From Phylloscopus collybita (Eukaryota; Chordata; Aves; Passeriformes; Phylloscopidae): a DNA stretch of 64,000 bases. Position 1 is the stretch's first letter. Every line of letters starts with the position of its first letter. Shown in pieces: positions 36,801 to 51,800 of the stretch. Made by a program: the position numbers and the translations under genes. Under the pieces are notes generated by a model. It had not been told where the DNA came from. It was given only the letters and a program-made list of their open reading frames with translations, and ran no database searches. The stretch is from contig JAJNNQ010000018.1 of assembly GCA_027886175.1 (NCBI GenBank), forward strand, positions 16,349,001 through 16,413,000, written 5' to 3'.

Positions 36801-39800
36801 TCTCTGGTGTAGCCTGTGTACAAGTGGATTAGTAGATGTGTTCTGGTAAGCAGTTATTCAATGTGGCTTTTTTTTTATTACCGGACTTGTTGCTGTTCCC
36901 TACATGCAACTAAGCACTCATAATATCCCTTTGTAATTTGAGAACTCAGCAGACACATCTCTGGGTTTCAGTTGCTCAGTTCAGCTGTCTAGGGTACAGT
37001 TAATACATGATGTTGCATGTTTGTATTACATTTTTATTTTTTGAGCTCCAGTTTTTTTGCATGCTGCCTGCTTCAACACAGTCAAAATGTACTGTATTGT
37101 CTGCCACAGTAATCATCTGGTGGTAAATGTGTTCATCTGACTGAGCAACCACAAAAGCAGAAGAAATAGATTACATATTCAAAAATGTCGCATTTCATAC
37201 ATGAAATGCTGTACAGACCCCAGGAATAATGAGTTTGTGGAGACTTTGCAGACACAGGAAACACTGAGCTTGCACCTGTAACCTCAAGGAATCTGAAACT
37301 CTGCCTAAGACTGGTTATTTAGCTGTCAGTGGTCAGGATCCACTATCAGTACAAACCAAGGAGAGAAAATATAAGAAGAAAACCACAATTTGCACTTAAT
37401 ATGAGCAAGATTCACACCTTGCAGGCCATTGCTTCTGCTGTAATGGCTGAACTGGGTCTTTGTCCTAATAAGGATGATCTAAACTTGTCTGACACATTTA
37501 TCTCATCAAGGTCCTTAAAGAAATTTTAAGTGTTTTGTGTAGTGTAGAGCCCAGTGTGATAGACTTACTGTCATTGTAGGGGCTAGCTTGTATATTGCTT
37601 TATGCTTGTGGCTTCTTAGTTCTTCAGTGTTTTTACCCTTATTTTAGGGGTTTTGATTAGAGTTGCTTGGGCTGGGGAAGGGCTATCAGTGTGCTCCTCT
37701 CAGCTCCTCAGCAGTTACTCTGACTTCTCTGTAGCAGCTTTTCTATTATCAGACTGGCTGCTGTTCAAGAGTACTCCCCCTGTTCCTAGGGAAAGTGGCT
37801 CAGCTCTCTACTGCACAAAGAGCTGGATAAAATACCTCTGGAAAGCTTAGTGGCATACGCAATGGCTTAGTGGCAAATGCAGTACTAAATGCTTTTGACA
37901 GATTTAGAGGATGACTCAACAAACTAGTTCTCTTTAGAAGAAATAGCCTGGCTCTTCTGTGAGATGAACATACCAGCTAACTCAAATCTAAAGCTGGCTT
38001 CACATCAGATTGGAAAAAGACAGACCCGTGCTTCCTGGATACTCTAAACCACATAGTCTGTGGAAAAGCCTGATGTGAAACAGGAGTCTTACTAAAGTTG
38101 GAGTGCATCAAGAGAAATACCAGACTGAAAAAGTCTGGCAAGATTAAAATTAAAAAATTACGGATTTGTATACATGGGTCTGTTTTCAGTTGTTGTTTTT
38201 AGTCTTATACTTTGTGGGTCAGAGACTGTATTTATTCAGGGTTCAAGATACTACTAGCCAGAGCAGTATCTTATTTCAGGAGAGTTGTAAATTCTCCTGT
38301 CTTCTGGGTAACAGACACTGGGGATGCCTTGGCTGCATGGTTTCAAATAACATTTCCTCACTGTGCTTAAAAAATTTAAACTGAACTCTCAGGAAACCTT
38401 TTCTGAATTCTTGATAGAGTTATAGCTTTGGGCAGATTCACTGATGTACGTTTAAGCAAAGGAGGAAACATGGCTGGCATTTCAGAGGTAGTCTTCTACT
38501 TTGTTTATATATTAGAGTTCATTCTTGTTTAGGCTGTGACATTTCATCACAGCTGTAGTGGGAATCGTGCTTCTTTCAGCCATGAACCTAGCAGTCATAA
38601 GACAATAAGTAACCAATTTCACACAAGTCCGAGCTTTTCCCTTTAGGAACTATTTATGCAAGCTTGTGTCATAAACAACTTGATTTTTCCAAAAATCCCC
38701 CCAAGCAGTTTGCTTGAAAGCTGTGTCATTCAAATGTGTAAACAGCTGTATGGCAGAGGAAAATAAGGGTGATGCCAGGAAAGCAGGGTAATTCACTCTC
38801 TGATTCCCATGCTTTCAAAATCTAGGAGTTAATTATTTAAGCAGATCTTCCATCTAAATTTGCTGATGTAGCAAAAGGTTTAGACTAACCAGAGGGTGAA
38901 AGATCTAAACCATGCCCTTAACAGGGACCATTTTGGAGCTGCCCATAAGTTGTGCAGCAGGAGCTGTACAGCTGCACCTTTTCCTGTGCTGTGTGGGGCA
39001 GCTGATGCCCAACCCCAAATCACAGTTGCATTAATAGTCACACAAGCATGATTTAGTGACAATTTACCAGTAAATGTTCATAGCATACATTTCACATATT
39101 AAACCAGCAGCAATAGTACCAATAAAAGGTCTGGAACAAGTGAACAGCTGTCTCTTTTAGAGTGGTTTCCAGGTACAGATATGCCAGAAATATTTCTGAG
39201 AGAAACAGGCTCAAATAGCAGAGTTTAAGAGGCAATTACACATCAACAGGAAATACTCTAGATTCACATACACCTCCCTGCTCTAGCTGCAAACTCTTTT
39301 ACTCTGGTTCTATAGAGTTTTATGGGTTTTTTATGTGTACACAGGGACCAGTCATGATCAATATCAAAGGTGACTAATTAGGTCAGCTAATTCTACGCAA
39401 TAAACCCTAACAGTTTACTCAAAACTGTCCTACTTTAGTCAATGGACTTTTAGCAGGAAAACATGTTTTTGTTGCTCTAGCCTTTGCTGGTGATATCATG
39501 ATGCTAACAGCAGGTACAGTTCCCTTAGCAAAAGCCTTAAAATGCTGGGACAACCCCCAAACAGACATAAGTTAAGACTGAAGGGAATTGACTACATTGA
39601 TCTGTCTTCCTTTAAAGAAAGGATTTTACTAATTACTATTTGCAAAGACAGGACATACTGAGCAAATAGCAAATGAACCAGAAGGAAGGAGAGGAAACCA
39701 AAAAGCTGATAATATGCATTTACAAAGTTTAACTAATTTTGGGTACTTGGCATCAGTTAAAAACACGTCTGAAGTTGCTGCTGGCCACCCACATGTCTGT

Positions 39801-42800
39801 GGGAGCACAGACACCTGCTGATTGAATATAGTGATACTGTATCACTGCATGCCTAACCATTTCTTTGTGCTGCCAGCCTATAAAGGTTCCTGTCAGCATC
39901 ACAGAGGTGTGTGGTATTTTGAGAGTGAGAAGGGATCTATGATCTACTCATCAATCAGTGTAGAGAAGCCCTGATTAGTGTTCTCTTCTACTTCTGCTTG
40001 GGTTGCTTGTGAAAATCCAATATGTTCTTGGTCAAACTTGTGCTCTTCTGTTTTCATATTATATGCAGTACCTTCCTAACTCTGTTTAACTTCCATGTTT
40101 TGACTTGTTGAGACAGCAGCTGGTATAATGACATATAAGGAAATGGAAAACTAACTGGAGATTATCTGGGATAGGTGAAAGAGAACATAGGCTGCTGACC
40201 TGTGAAGTAGGAAATGGAACTGCTTTAGTAAGAACAGTTTTACATTCAGGGTTAGTCACATGAAGAGATTTTATTGTTGGAGAATTTGTTAGCATTGAAT
40301 GTGCCTCACCCTTCACAGAATCTTGTACAACTACCTTCTCTTTTCAGTTTCATCTGCACTTAGAAGACCAAGGATTATAAGTTACAGTATTTTACAGTGT
40401 CCTTTTGGTTAAACTAAATAAAATCACTAGTACTCCTAAGTAATCTTAACAGACATTGGTCCACTTAAATCACGTCAATTTGGTTTCCAAATTAGCAAAT
40501 TAGATTAGTTCAACACAAGTAAGCTTTAAAGCTTGCTTCTTGCCTGCATTTGGAGTGTGCTTTTGTTAGATGAGATCTCTTCCATTAAACCTGCACAGCT
40601 TTTTCTAGCATGTGGTGGGCTGTAGTTCTCAAGTTTAGGAATGATTGTTAATATGCCATTAGGGGATTCAGGGACTGTAAGTTTTAAAGAAGAGAATCAT
40701 TTGGGCTGGGGTTACTAAGAAGTTAGCATTCTGATAGAGTTGTGCATTTACTGTAATATCACTTTAATGGGTATTGTTATTTCTGCATCACGGGAAGATG
40801 GTTCTGCGAAGAGAATGTGCTTATTCATATCCTGTACAAATCAGGAAAAGAGCCTGAATAGAAATTCTGCAATTCCTGTTTTCCACTGAAATCTGTTATA
40901 CCCGGAAGTTGTTGCTCTGCAGAGTAAGAAATACATAATTAAAAAGAAAAATATTCCTTAACCCAAATTCTTATCTCATGGTAAAGCAAGATTTAATAAA
41001 ATCTTTGCACAGATGGGATTGGTAAACAATACTTAAGTCAAGGACAGTCTTCAATGCTTAGTTGTGCAGGCTTGGTGCAGAACTAAGTGAAATTGGTAGA
41101 AATCCAACTCTTTTTGTCTGCCTGGCACACTTTGGATTTATCTGTCATTACAAAAGGTTTTTATTTTGATTTTCTCACACAATGCAGAATATTGCTGAGA
41201 ACTTAATGTAAAATTTGTTATCTGTACCAAGTGTGAAGTAACTTCTAGTTTCTGTTTAAATAAGAAATCAAAATAGGTAATGAGGGAGAGATATTAATCA
41301 TAGTCTCTACTATTAATGCAACTGCTCCTAATTAGAGAAAGGCAATGAGCTCTGGTTTAACCCGTGCATTTCAGCTCTCCAGCAACCTTCAGTCTCTTAC
41401 ATTGGAATGCAGTTTGTTTTGGACCATAGCCTGCTCTTAGGTCTGAAAAGCTATTTTGCTTCTGGTATCAAAGGTAAAATCTCTCTTAAAACCAGTAATG
41501 AAAATGTGCTTAATTTCAGGCAGATGTGTGCCATGCATACCAGATTGTACACCGAAATGGAATTCCAGATGAGCAGATCATTGTCATGATGTATGATGAC
41601 ATTGCTGATAATGAGGAGTAAGTGATGAATGTGCACTGGTCACAAACTGTATGGTTTCTACAAACATGCCATAGTCACCAGTGTGTTTTGAAATTGTAGC
41701 AGTTTTGAAAGAAAAGCCCTTAAACCCATTTGTGATATACATAGAGACATCAGCCATCAGCACAATAACTCTCCTTTGAAATGTGCTCATGAGCTTTCTA
41801 AGCCTTAGCCCACAGCTCAGCATCAGCTGTGGCACTGAGGACTGCAGAGCTTTATTATGAGAGTAAGGGATCTTAATTCCCAGGCATAACAGTGTGCAGC
41901 AAATAATAACCTAAACTTATGGGCACAGGAGAGGTCTGTGTATAGGCTTTTTTGGGAGGATATTGTCAGATTAATTCCAGCATGTACATTCAATGAAGCT
42001 GGGTACAGGTCCCATTCTGGGTAACTGTCTAGAGCATATCATTGCTTTCTGTATGAAACAGTTGATTTATACAGCCTCTAATTCTGAAACAACTTCCCCC
42101 CAAATCAGCAGACATTACAGGCACAGCAGCACTGGGAGCAAAATGTTAAGGGGAACAAAGGCAAGACTGCAAGGAGAGAGATGATAGAGACCATCCACCT
42201 ACATCTTCAGATTAATTGACATGATCTGAGGTAGAATATTTGAATGTACTCTGAGGGTAAGGACACCTGAGAGAAATATATGTAACTGACTGAAGTGCAA
42301 AGCCCTTTAGATTCTGAAATCACTTAATGACATATGGTGCAAGTTCCCATTCTTTCAGGTGAGGTGGCTCCTAGTTGTTCTATGGTCATTGCATGGCATG
42401 TGGCTAATTATTCCTATTTATGTTCCATTTACCTTAAAGAAATCCAACCAAAGGCATTGTCATCAACAGACCTAATGGCTCAGATGTGTATGCTGGAGTG
42501 CCCAAGGACTATACAAAGGAGGTAGGAACAAATCTCCTTTCCCTGGGGAAGGTTCAGCATTATCCATTGTCTGAATAAATTCTTTCACCCTCTAGCTTAC
42601 ACTCCAAAATGCACATAGTATAAAGCATCAAGTTTATTTAGCTGCATGGTTTGGTATGAAGTTTGGTGTTCATAAGATGAATATAGACAATAGATTCGTT
42701 GAAGTAAAACATCGGTCATAAAAGCAAGCCTTTACACTGTTTCCAAGCTGACACATGAAACAAAAGGAAGAAAGGTCTTAGAATGTAGAAGTTGTAGCTC

Positions 42801-45800
42801 AATCTGAAAAACAGCTATGTAAAACTAATTGTTTCATTAAATCAGTACAGTAATCCAGTCACTCAGTGATTTCATGATTCAGCAGCTAAGTGAGTCATTA
42901 GATAAAGATGTATTGAAAAGGATGGCCAGCTAATTTTGTCATCCATGCATGGATTCTAACTTTAAGAAGCCATCTTTCTAAGTGAAGATTTTTTTTTGGT
43001 TGTTTTTATGATCAGATCTAACTTTAATCTTCTCAAATCCTTAGGATGTTACTCCTAAGAATTTTCTTGCGGTTCTCAGAGGAGATGGGGAAGCAGTGAA
43101 AGGGGTGGGATCAGGAAAAGTATTGAAAAGGTAAGAGAAGTTTAATTTAGAAAATAATTGCATTTTCTGTAGTTGTAAATTGACACTGATTTCAACAAAA
43201 GAATAGAGTAAATTAGAGCAACTTGAGAACCCAGCAAAATTATTGATGGCAGTTCCAGGTCCTTCACATTACAAATGCAGTGGTTCTAGTTTTTTAATCT
43301 ATGCATCACAGGAAAGCAACTGCTGATATTTGACTGATTAAGGTATAAAAGTTCTAGAGGATAGTATTAACTGTATTAAGGTATTTGTTATTTAGACTAT
43401 TGTCTTTTGCAAGAATGGCAATTCTAAGAGAGTGTGGCTAAACTTTGGAGACCTCTGAAAAGAGTTTTCTAAGGCTTGTTTCAGTGTACATGAACAGTTT
43501 CATTGATCAGCTGAAGCCTTAGGTCAAACTCAGGCCAGACTTAGCAGTGAGTGGTAGAGGGGCAGAGAGAGCTTAACCAGCTCATCAGCTGCAAGAATTG
43601 CATGTCTAATCCCAGCCTTGGTCTTTGTAGCACATGTACAGTTATTGAGGCTGAATATAAACTGTAATTCCATTCCTAATGAAATGGAATTATGGTTTAT
43701 AATTAATGCAAAAAAAATCTTTGTGACTGAAACAGTAATATGAGCAATTAATCTTGTAAGTGATATATTACGCCTAAATTATTTGTAAACTAAGTTACAA
43801 AAATGATTCTAAGTTTGGCAATATTCTAATATATGAAGAATAATAAATTACAGATTGGCTAAGTGGAACGTAAGATTTATAATTCATGTAGGTTAAAAAG
43901 TCTTGTATAATTTAGATGACTCAAGAATGTAGCTAACATATTTCAGGGCCTAATAAGAAGTCTTCTTGGAAGAATACCTGGTGTCAGTTATTCATCTTGC
44001 TTTTACAGAGTTTGAGATGTAAAAGTGTGATGCCTCCTTACTAAGTTTTACTATATTTCTGACTATTGGTAAAGAGCTATATCACATTATATTTTTCTAT
44101 GTACAGGAATTACTGTAAAACCTTTAAGTGTTTACATTTGACCACTTGAAAGGACTAAAGAAAAACTGTGAAGTCTCTCTTCATCTGACAGTTAATTTTA
44201 GAGGCATAGCAATGAAACAGAAGGATCCCACCCTGGCACTGAGGAGAACAATAAAAAAGAAGGAGCAGGACAATAGTCAAATAAGTTATTGCTCTCAATT
44301 GTTTAAACTTTATCCTTAAAAGCTGAGGTTGAAAATGATATATGCAACACATATAAGCAAAACGTTAATAAGTTACTGCACATTACCAGACTGTGCTCTT
44401 CTAGTATCTGGAATGAGTCAAGAGGTGACTATGAAGCAATTTTTGTTTTAAAAAAATGTATGTCTGAACACACCTCACCTGTGAAAACTTGATGTTCCTG
44501 TTCAAACAAGGGAGTAGCTATGCAGAGGGCCCAAGTTTCTTAATGTACTCAGGAAGACAGCTTGAACCCACAAATAAAAATCTTAATTGTTTACATTCCA
44601 CCTTGGTCAAATTTTTTGCACTTAGGATCAAGAGCAGGAACCCAAAAAGTACCACCAACCCTTCTTTTTTAGGCTCTCTTTGAATTTTCAAGTGGCCTGA
44701 CTTTTGCTGTTGGGTGGGACAAGAACTCAATTATCCTTTCCCTGGGAGGCTTCCAGATGGACTTTTCAGGTGGTCCCCCTAACCAGTAGGTTACTGGCCA
44801 AACAGAAGGCTGGACAATGTTCCCTTGAGCTGCTGCAGTTGTACCTGTTTGCTCTGAGGAAAGGGCAAAGGAAGTAAAGATTTCTGGACTCTGGTACAGA
44901 GGAACAGAGGAGGGAGGACCTGGACACTCCTGATCTTTTTGCAATTAAATTATATTTAATTGTCCCTGAATACTGTTTAAAAGGAAAATTCCTTTGCAGA
45001 TCTGGCTGTTAGGGCAAGACCTTTCTATCACCCAAGCATGATCTGTTTGATTTAGAGTGGAGTCAGACTGTACAGCAAACTGTACTACACAGAGGTGAGG
45101 GTGTCAAAGCCTGTGAACTCTCAGTGCTCAGCTGACTGCAGAGCCAGTCTGGCCTCATGGGTGCGTGTGTACCTCCATCAGTTCCTCCTGCAGCTGCAGG
45201 CTGACACTGCTTGGTGATCTGTGTGGCTGATTATGGCCATAGTAGTCCTTACACATATCTCAGGGTCTTAGCAAAGAGGTCTTTATGATTCATCCCTGTG
45301 TTTTTGGTGCCTTGGTATAACTTACTTATAAAAACATTCCTTTTTTACCAAACTTCTACAAATGCCCACAGTATAACCAATTCTTCATATATCCATTAGA
45401 AACCAATTTTATTTCCACCATACCCTACACAACAGCCCCTGTCTCACAATCAGTTTACAGTTTGGAACATGAAGTGTGATTGCCATATTCTCCATGTTCA
45501 AGGGACTAGCCTGTATCCCTGTTCATGTTCCTTTTGCGGGCACTCATCTCCTGTAATAAGGATCCAAACTAATATACTTGTGAGAAAAAAAATATTACCA
45601 AGAGGAGGAGGTGCTTCAGCTCTGTTATTTTCAGATATTGACATGTCTTGGCACTGAGAAGCAGATGATTGTTGCTGTAATGAAGATTAGGTTGGAGTAG
45701 TTAAAAAGAATTTGTTTGCAATTTTTTCATTACAGTGGTCCCAAAGATCATGTGTTTGTTTATTTCACTGACCATGGAGCTCCAGGACTTCTGGCTTTTC

Positions 45801-48800
45801 CTGATGATGATGTAAGCATTTTGGGAATAACATAAACCCCATCATTTTAGTGACATACCAGAATAATAGCTAATAAATGTAAAACGTGAGAATATTTAGT
45901 GCACTGCTATACTGAGGGGAGAGGCCGAAAAAGAGCATTATTCTTCTCATCACTGTATTTTGGAATTTTTCCAGTTAGAATCTGTAACATTCAGTTGAAA
46001 CTTATGTTATGTCATTCCATGGTTCACTGGACTTTGGTGGTCCAAGCAGACTGTTTCACACAGGTGTGACTTGGCTTTCTGATGCACCTTACATATCCTC
46101 TGGGACCATTACTCATCCTTCCCAGAGTGGTAAATGCTAGAATGTTATACTTCAGAAGGGCAAAGGACTGGATAAACTTATTGGGAAAATAGTGTACATA
46201 TTCACAACAGTTATTCATAAGTGAATTATGTGTCTGTTGAACATGAGTGGTTTTAATACTAGCCTTCTTATTTTACAGCTTCATGTGAAGGACTTGAACA
46301 AGACTATTTGGTACATGTATCATCACAAGAAATACCGGAAGGTAAACAAGCATACCAATCATAACAAGAAGTTTGGAAATTAAAAGAGGAGCTGGCGTGG
46401 AAGAGAGATTTATTTTTTTTTATTTTGAGAGTTGGCTCAAAGTAGGAAGAATCTGTTACATGCAGTTAAATTTGCATCAGGATTTTACAGTTAAAAGGAT
46501 CGATCTGCTCCAGATTTTCCATAAACAGTTTACTTGTTTTTGCAGTCAATGTTGATATGTAGTGTAACTGCTGTTTGCTAATGCTGCATATTCTGACTAG
46601 AAAAACAACATCTGTAACTGCTGCTCCCCCATAATTTGTACCTGACTCTTTCTTCCTGTGCTTTGTTGACTTCAGATTCACTGTTATTACAGGAAGTTTG
46701 TATATACCTCATGTTTTTCTTGCAGTTACTTACATAGTTTAAAAGACTGCCTCTTGTCAGAAAAATCTGTGAATTTATTTAACCAAATGTGCTGTTAAGC
46801 AGAAGAAATATTTTTAACATTTTACTAATGTTGTTTTTTTTGAGCAGTTCTTTGTGGCAATGTCTGCTATGGCTGGCTGTATTTAGGAACACACAGCTGG
46901 CATCAGTTCCAGAGTTACTACATTCATTACTAACACATTGCTGTGCCTACAGAGTGACTGTGTATTTGATCTGTGCTTTGTACAATAGCTAGTAGATCCC
47001 TGTGGATCCTTTAGAGATTAATAACACATTTTTGTTATTATTCTTTCCACTTTCTACAGAGTTTGATTCCTGAAAATGAAAAATTGTCTTTTGTTTTGTA
47101 GCATTATGCATAGCTTTTATTTCAGGAATAGCAGTTTAGACCAAATAGCTAAAGCTAAAAAGCATCAAACAACTTTTCTCTATTTTCTTGTGGAATTTCT
47201 TAAAGTCTCTGATTTATTTTTTTTTATTTTATAGATGGTATTCTACATTGAAGCATGTGAATCTGGATCTATGATGAATCATTTGGCTGATAATATCAAT
47301 GGTGAGCCATCAGTTAACTTACTGGACTTAAATATCACAACTTCTCACAGACCTAAACAAGTACTGATTGTGACAGAACAGATTCAAGGCATGTTTATGT
47401 AGAATTTTAGCAGGGGAGCACAAGAAAGTAATACTTTCCATTTACAGGAAGTTCCTTTTAATAGAGTCTTACAAAAGACTGAAAAGGCTTTCAGTTTCTT
47501 GGAAATAAGAAGTTGAAAAAGTGTTTCTTTTCAGGAACCAGGTGGTTGCCCTGGTTATACAGACATTTCTCAGCCTCAGCACTGTTAATAGGTGTGAAAT
47601 TCCTGTTCTCAGTTTCATTGAGTAACAAAGCAGCTGTGAGACACCACTGCCAGGCAGTTTTGCTGCACATTTAGACAAATACATCATGTGCATCTAAGTA
47701 TTAAATCATGGAGGGGGGAGGGGAGATTAAAAAAAAAGAAGATAAAAACCCCTTACTATTTGTATTACAGTTTATGCAACAACAGCTGCTAATCCCAAAG
47801 AGTCATCTTATGCATGTTACTATGATGATGAAAGGCAGACTTATCTTGGGGACTGGTACAGTGTGAATTGGATGGAAGATTCAGATATGGTAAGTTACTT
47901 AAGCAAATTTTCTTCAGTTCCTGTATGAAAAAGATTGCTGGGACTTTTAAACATAGCTCTTTTACAAGATTTGTGAAAATACTTGACTTTATGTGAGACC
48001 AAAATCAACAAATTAAGTTGTAAAAGTATTTATCTACTATTCAGAACCGTATATATAATCTTTATTTGTTTGGGCCACAGAATTTACTTTCAAAACCAAC
48101 TTTCATAAATATTGTTGACTTTTGTTTTTTGTAAGATAGAAAATATCTAACTTCTAGTTCCAAAATTCACATAATTCTTATTTGCTAATCTGAGACCACA
48201 TCTCCAAATGTGTTAAACAAATTGGGAAGTTCAGTAAGTTATCTGTCTCCTTCAGGGGTGCCTTAATACAGAACTGTGGCTAACCCACGTGTTAGTGTAA
48301 TGGAGAATAGTGTTAATGAAACAAATCTGGCATTTGTATGCTAGTCCACTCCCTTCTTGCCCATTTGCTGGGAGATGAGATTACTAAAAACAATACGAGA
48401 ATATGCTGTCAAATCTTCTTTTCAGTTTTTATTTCTACGTTTTTAAACCTTTCAAAGATTGTATAGCTCTTGCCCTATACTTCCTTCTACCCACTGGCAC
48501 CTAAGACCCTTTTCAGCTTCCCGTGCATTTTTAGAATAGCTGAGTTTACCTATCTTTGACTTCATTAAACTTCCTTCATGCAGGAGGATCTGAGAAAAGA
48601 AACACTCCACAAGCAGTTTCAGCTGGTGAAGAAGCGCACCAACACCAGCCATGTGATGCAGTATGGAAACAGAGTATGTATTTGAGAGGGCTTCCTGCTC
48701 AAATAGATCTTCAAGCCTTTTGTACCCTGTACTTTCATGCCTTAAACCAAACAAATTCAAACAAAAAACAGCTATAAACTGGCAGGGCTAATTTAGTAAT

Positions 48801-51800
48801 TTTTAGTCATGAGCTATTTCTCTTGGAAGATCTCTTAGCATTTAAGAGGTGATGATCCTAATGCTAAAGGAAATCAGCCTTGCATATGCTTTAATTCAAG
48901 AAATCAGGGTACAAGTTATCCTCCAAGCTCTGCCAGTGATTTGACACTTCAATAAAGCATAAGAAAGGTATTTACCAGTTCCAGGCATATTACGAATATT
49001 AGCGAAATGTTAAAAAATACAATGATCCCTCAAATGGGAAGAGTTAAGAGGTGATACAGCATTTACAATAGTCCCATTATGCAACAGATTAAATACTTGT
49101 TAAAAAAAGTGTGCAGTTACGTAATCTGGTAGCCCTTTTCCCCCCAATGAGTTTTGAAAATAAAAGTTGCCTGATTTTTGGCAGCCTTTACCTCATTGTA
49201 TTAAAAAACCCAACATATGCATACACACAGACACACACACCTACAACCCTGTGATCTCCTTTATTTTCTCTAATAAAACAAGTCTAGAGAGTTAGGTTTG
49301 CATTGCAGACAAAGACAGAACTACCTATTGAGGGTGATTAACAGTTTCCATCTGCTTGCTTTTTATCCTTCAGAGCATCTCCTCCATGAAGGTGATGCAG
49401 TTTCAGGGCACAGGGAAGAAAGCTATGCCCATTTCTCTGCCACCTGTGGAACACTATGACCTGACACCCAGTCCTGATGTGCCCTTTGCAATCATGAAAC
49501 GAAAGCTGATGGCTACCAATGACATTTCTGAGGCTAAGAAGATTGCTGCAGAGATGAAAGTGTACCTGGAAGTAAGAAAAAATAATTGTTCATCAGGCCA
49601 CATTAATTTCTATCCTAAGCAATGGCAGAAGGAAAATCCCTGAAAGTCAACAAAATTACTCTTCAGACTGGTAACCTCTAGCTGATGGTTTAGTCTTCCT
49701 TTAAAATTCAGTGATCTGTTCCACAAGGGACGTTCAGTAGTGATTATCTAGCCAAAGGTAAGCAAATGCAAAATCCATCTCACAGCTTTTATTGACAGGC
49801 AATTCCTCATCTGCATCCATTGGGATTCTTGTGGGGAAGACTTAATCTTTGGTGTTAGAGAATCTCAGTCTCAGTAGAACTGAAACATCCCAAATCAAAT
49901 AGCTCCTGCAGAATGGAAGTCAGCATTGGTGTTGGTGTTTTCTTCCTTGATAAACAATAGGATGGTAAATGATTTTGGGTTCCAGGAATCTTGACTTTCT
50001 GTCAGTCTTAATTTGAGTGTTAAGAGGCAAGTCCAAGAGACTATGCTAAAAATGAATGGCAGAATTTGATTCCCTAAAAAGCCTAAAAGTTAAAGGAGGT
50101 TTAAAGAAAGAGAAAATTCATTCAAAGTCTTGAAATTTGATATAGAAAAAGCATGTTTTAAGTTCCTTTGTTTTATGTACAGGTGAAAGAATTCATCCAA
50201 GAATCCATGCAGAAGATAGTCACCGTAGTAACAGGATCAACAGAACAGACCAAGCAGATTCTGTCAGACAGACTGACCATCAGCAATTATGACTGTTACC
50301 AGTCAGCAGTGAACCACTTCAAAGCTCACTGCTTCAACTGGCACTTACCTGTGGTAAGTCACTCATTGGATATAACTTGATAAACAGGCAAGAAAAACTA
50401 GCAGTCATAGGCACATCTGCAAAAATCAGCTTTCATTAAAAAACTACCTTGAGGCAGTCATCCAGATTAGATTTAGAGAAAGGGTGAATAATGCTTTTGG
50501 AAGCAGGAAACTATTTCTACTACCTTGAGGTAAGCAAGAGTTTACTAACAACCCCAAAATAATCTGTAATTTTTACTAGTTAGTGCTGTTGCTACCATCA
50601 GTTCCCTCCTCAGAAATCCTGATGTTAAAAAAGCCACATTGTATTTCTGCTTGAAACGTCTCTGCTGACAAAACAGAAACACAAGCACCACCACTGTGAA
50701 TTCATAATCTCGGTGCATTGAGATTTCTGTATTTTTTTATAGTATTTATTATGTATAATTCCTTGCAGTAGCCTCACTGATATTTCCATTGTCTTGCTGA
50801 ATTCTTGAGAACCACTTTTTAATTTAGGGGTTTTATTACTGTTTGCTCTTCCTGGGATCCCAGTTGAGGATCGAGTCCTGTTGTTAGACCATTTAGATAA
50901 GAATAAGGAAATCCTGATGTCAGGCAAGATAGCCTCTTGAGTGGATTTTTTGGTTTTGTTCTGTGGGATTTTAGGAATGTCATGGATTAGGTGGTCTTGT
51001 GTACGAGGCCAATGTGCAGCACAGCTGAATTTGCCTAAGTTCAAAGGAGTTGAATTGCTGGATTGTCCGACGTTCAAAGAGCGAAGTGTGCAGAACTTCA
51101 TCTGCACACTTCAAAGTTCAAAGAGTGAAGTGTGCAGAACAAAGATCCATTTAGCCCAGTACTAGATCAACAGTTGAGCATCTCTAAATTATTTCCACCA
51201 TTTAGTCTGGATAAACAATATGCTTTTCATCACTGAAATGATTAACAATGTTTGTTTATTTCAGTATGAGTATGCACTGAGACAGCTGTATGCCTTGGTC
51301 AACCTTTGTGAAGGAGGATACCCCATTGACAGGTAATGGGGTTCCCAGATATGCCCTGTAGTTTTAACTGTGACTAAAAGAACAAAAGCTAATAGGCAGA
51401 TAAAGCTTAATCCTAAAAGCTTCTCACTTATTCTGCTCTTGTTATCATTTTCTCAGTAAATCACTCTAGAGTTAGAAATGTTTGTTTTAACAAATTACTA
51501 GTTCCCTCCCACTCATAATGATCCGTGTCTCCATAACCCTTTAATTTCCATACTGAGCCTCAGGGGAAATGACAGCCAGTCAGAGCATCCCACTGCACCA
51601 TGCAACATCAAACAAAAGAGCATGACTGGTGCAAGGGCGTTGCCCTGTAACTCCTGTATGAGCTTACACTGAAGCCAGGTTGGGAACTGCTGTGTTTTCT
51701 GTGCTACCCCCTCAGCTGCTGGCTCAAAACACCCCAGCACTGCTGGGTTCTGGTGATGAAAGAGCATATGGTGCTATGTCCTTCATGTGTGGGGTAGGAA

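Noticed and set aside
44669..44944. 91-codon minus-strand frame and a plus-strand stretch reading [19 protein letters not shown], suspected processed pseudogene
   Set aside because: I could not tie it to any known protein, and there is no poly(A) tail or target duplication.
50625..51107. 160-codon minus-strand frame in an LGMN intron, the longest intronic ORF there
   Set aside because: No recognisable domain, no splice context in phase with a neighbour, overlaps the local repeat at 51,072-51,107, and its composition looks like translated intron.
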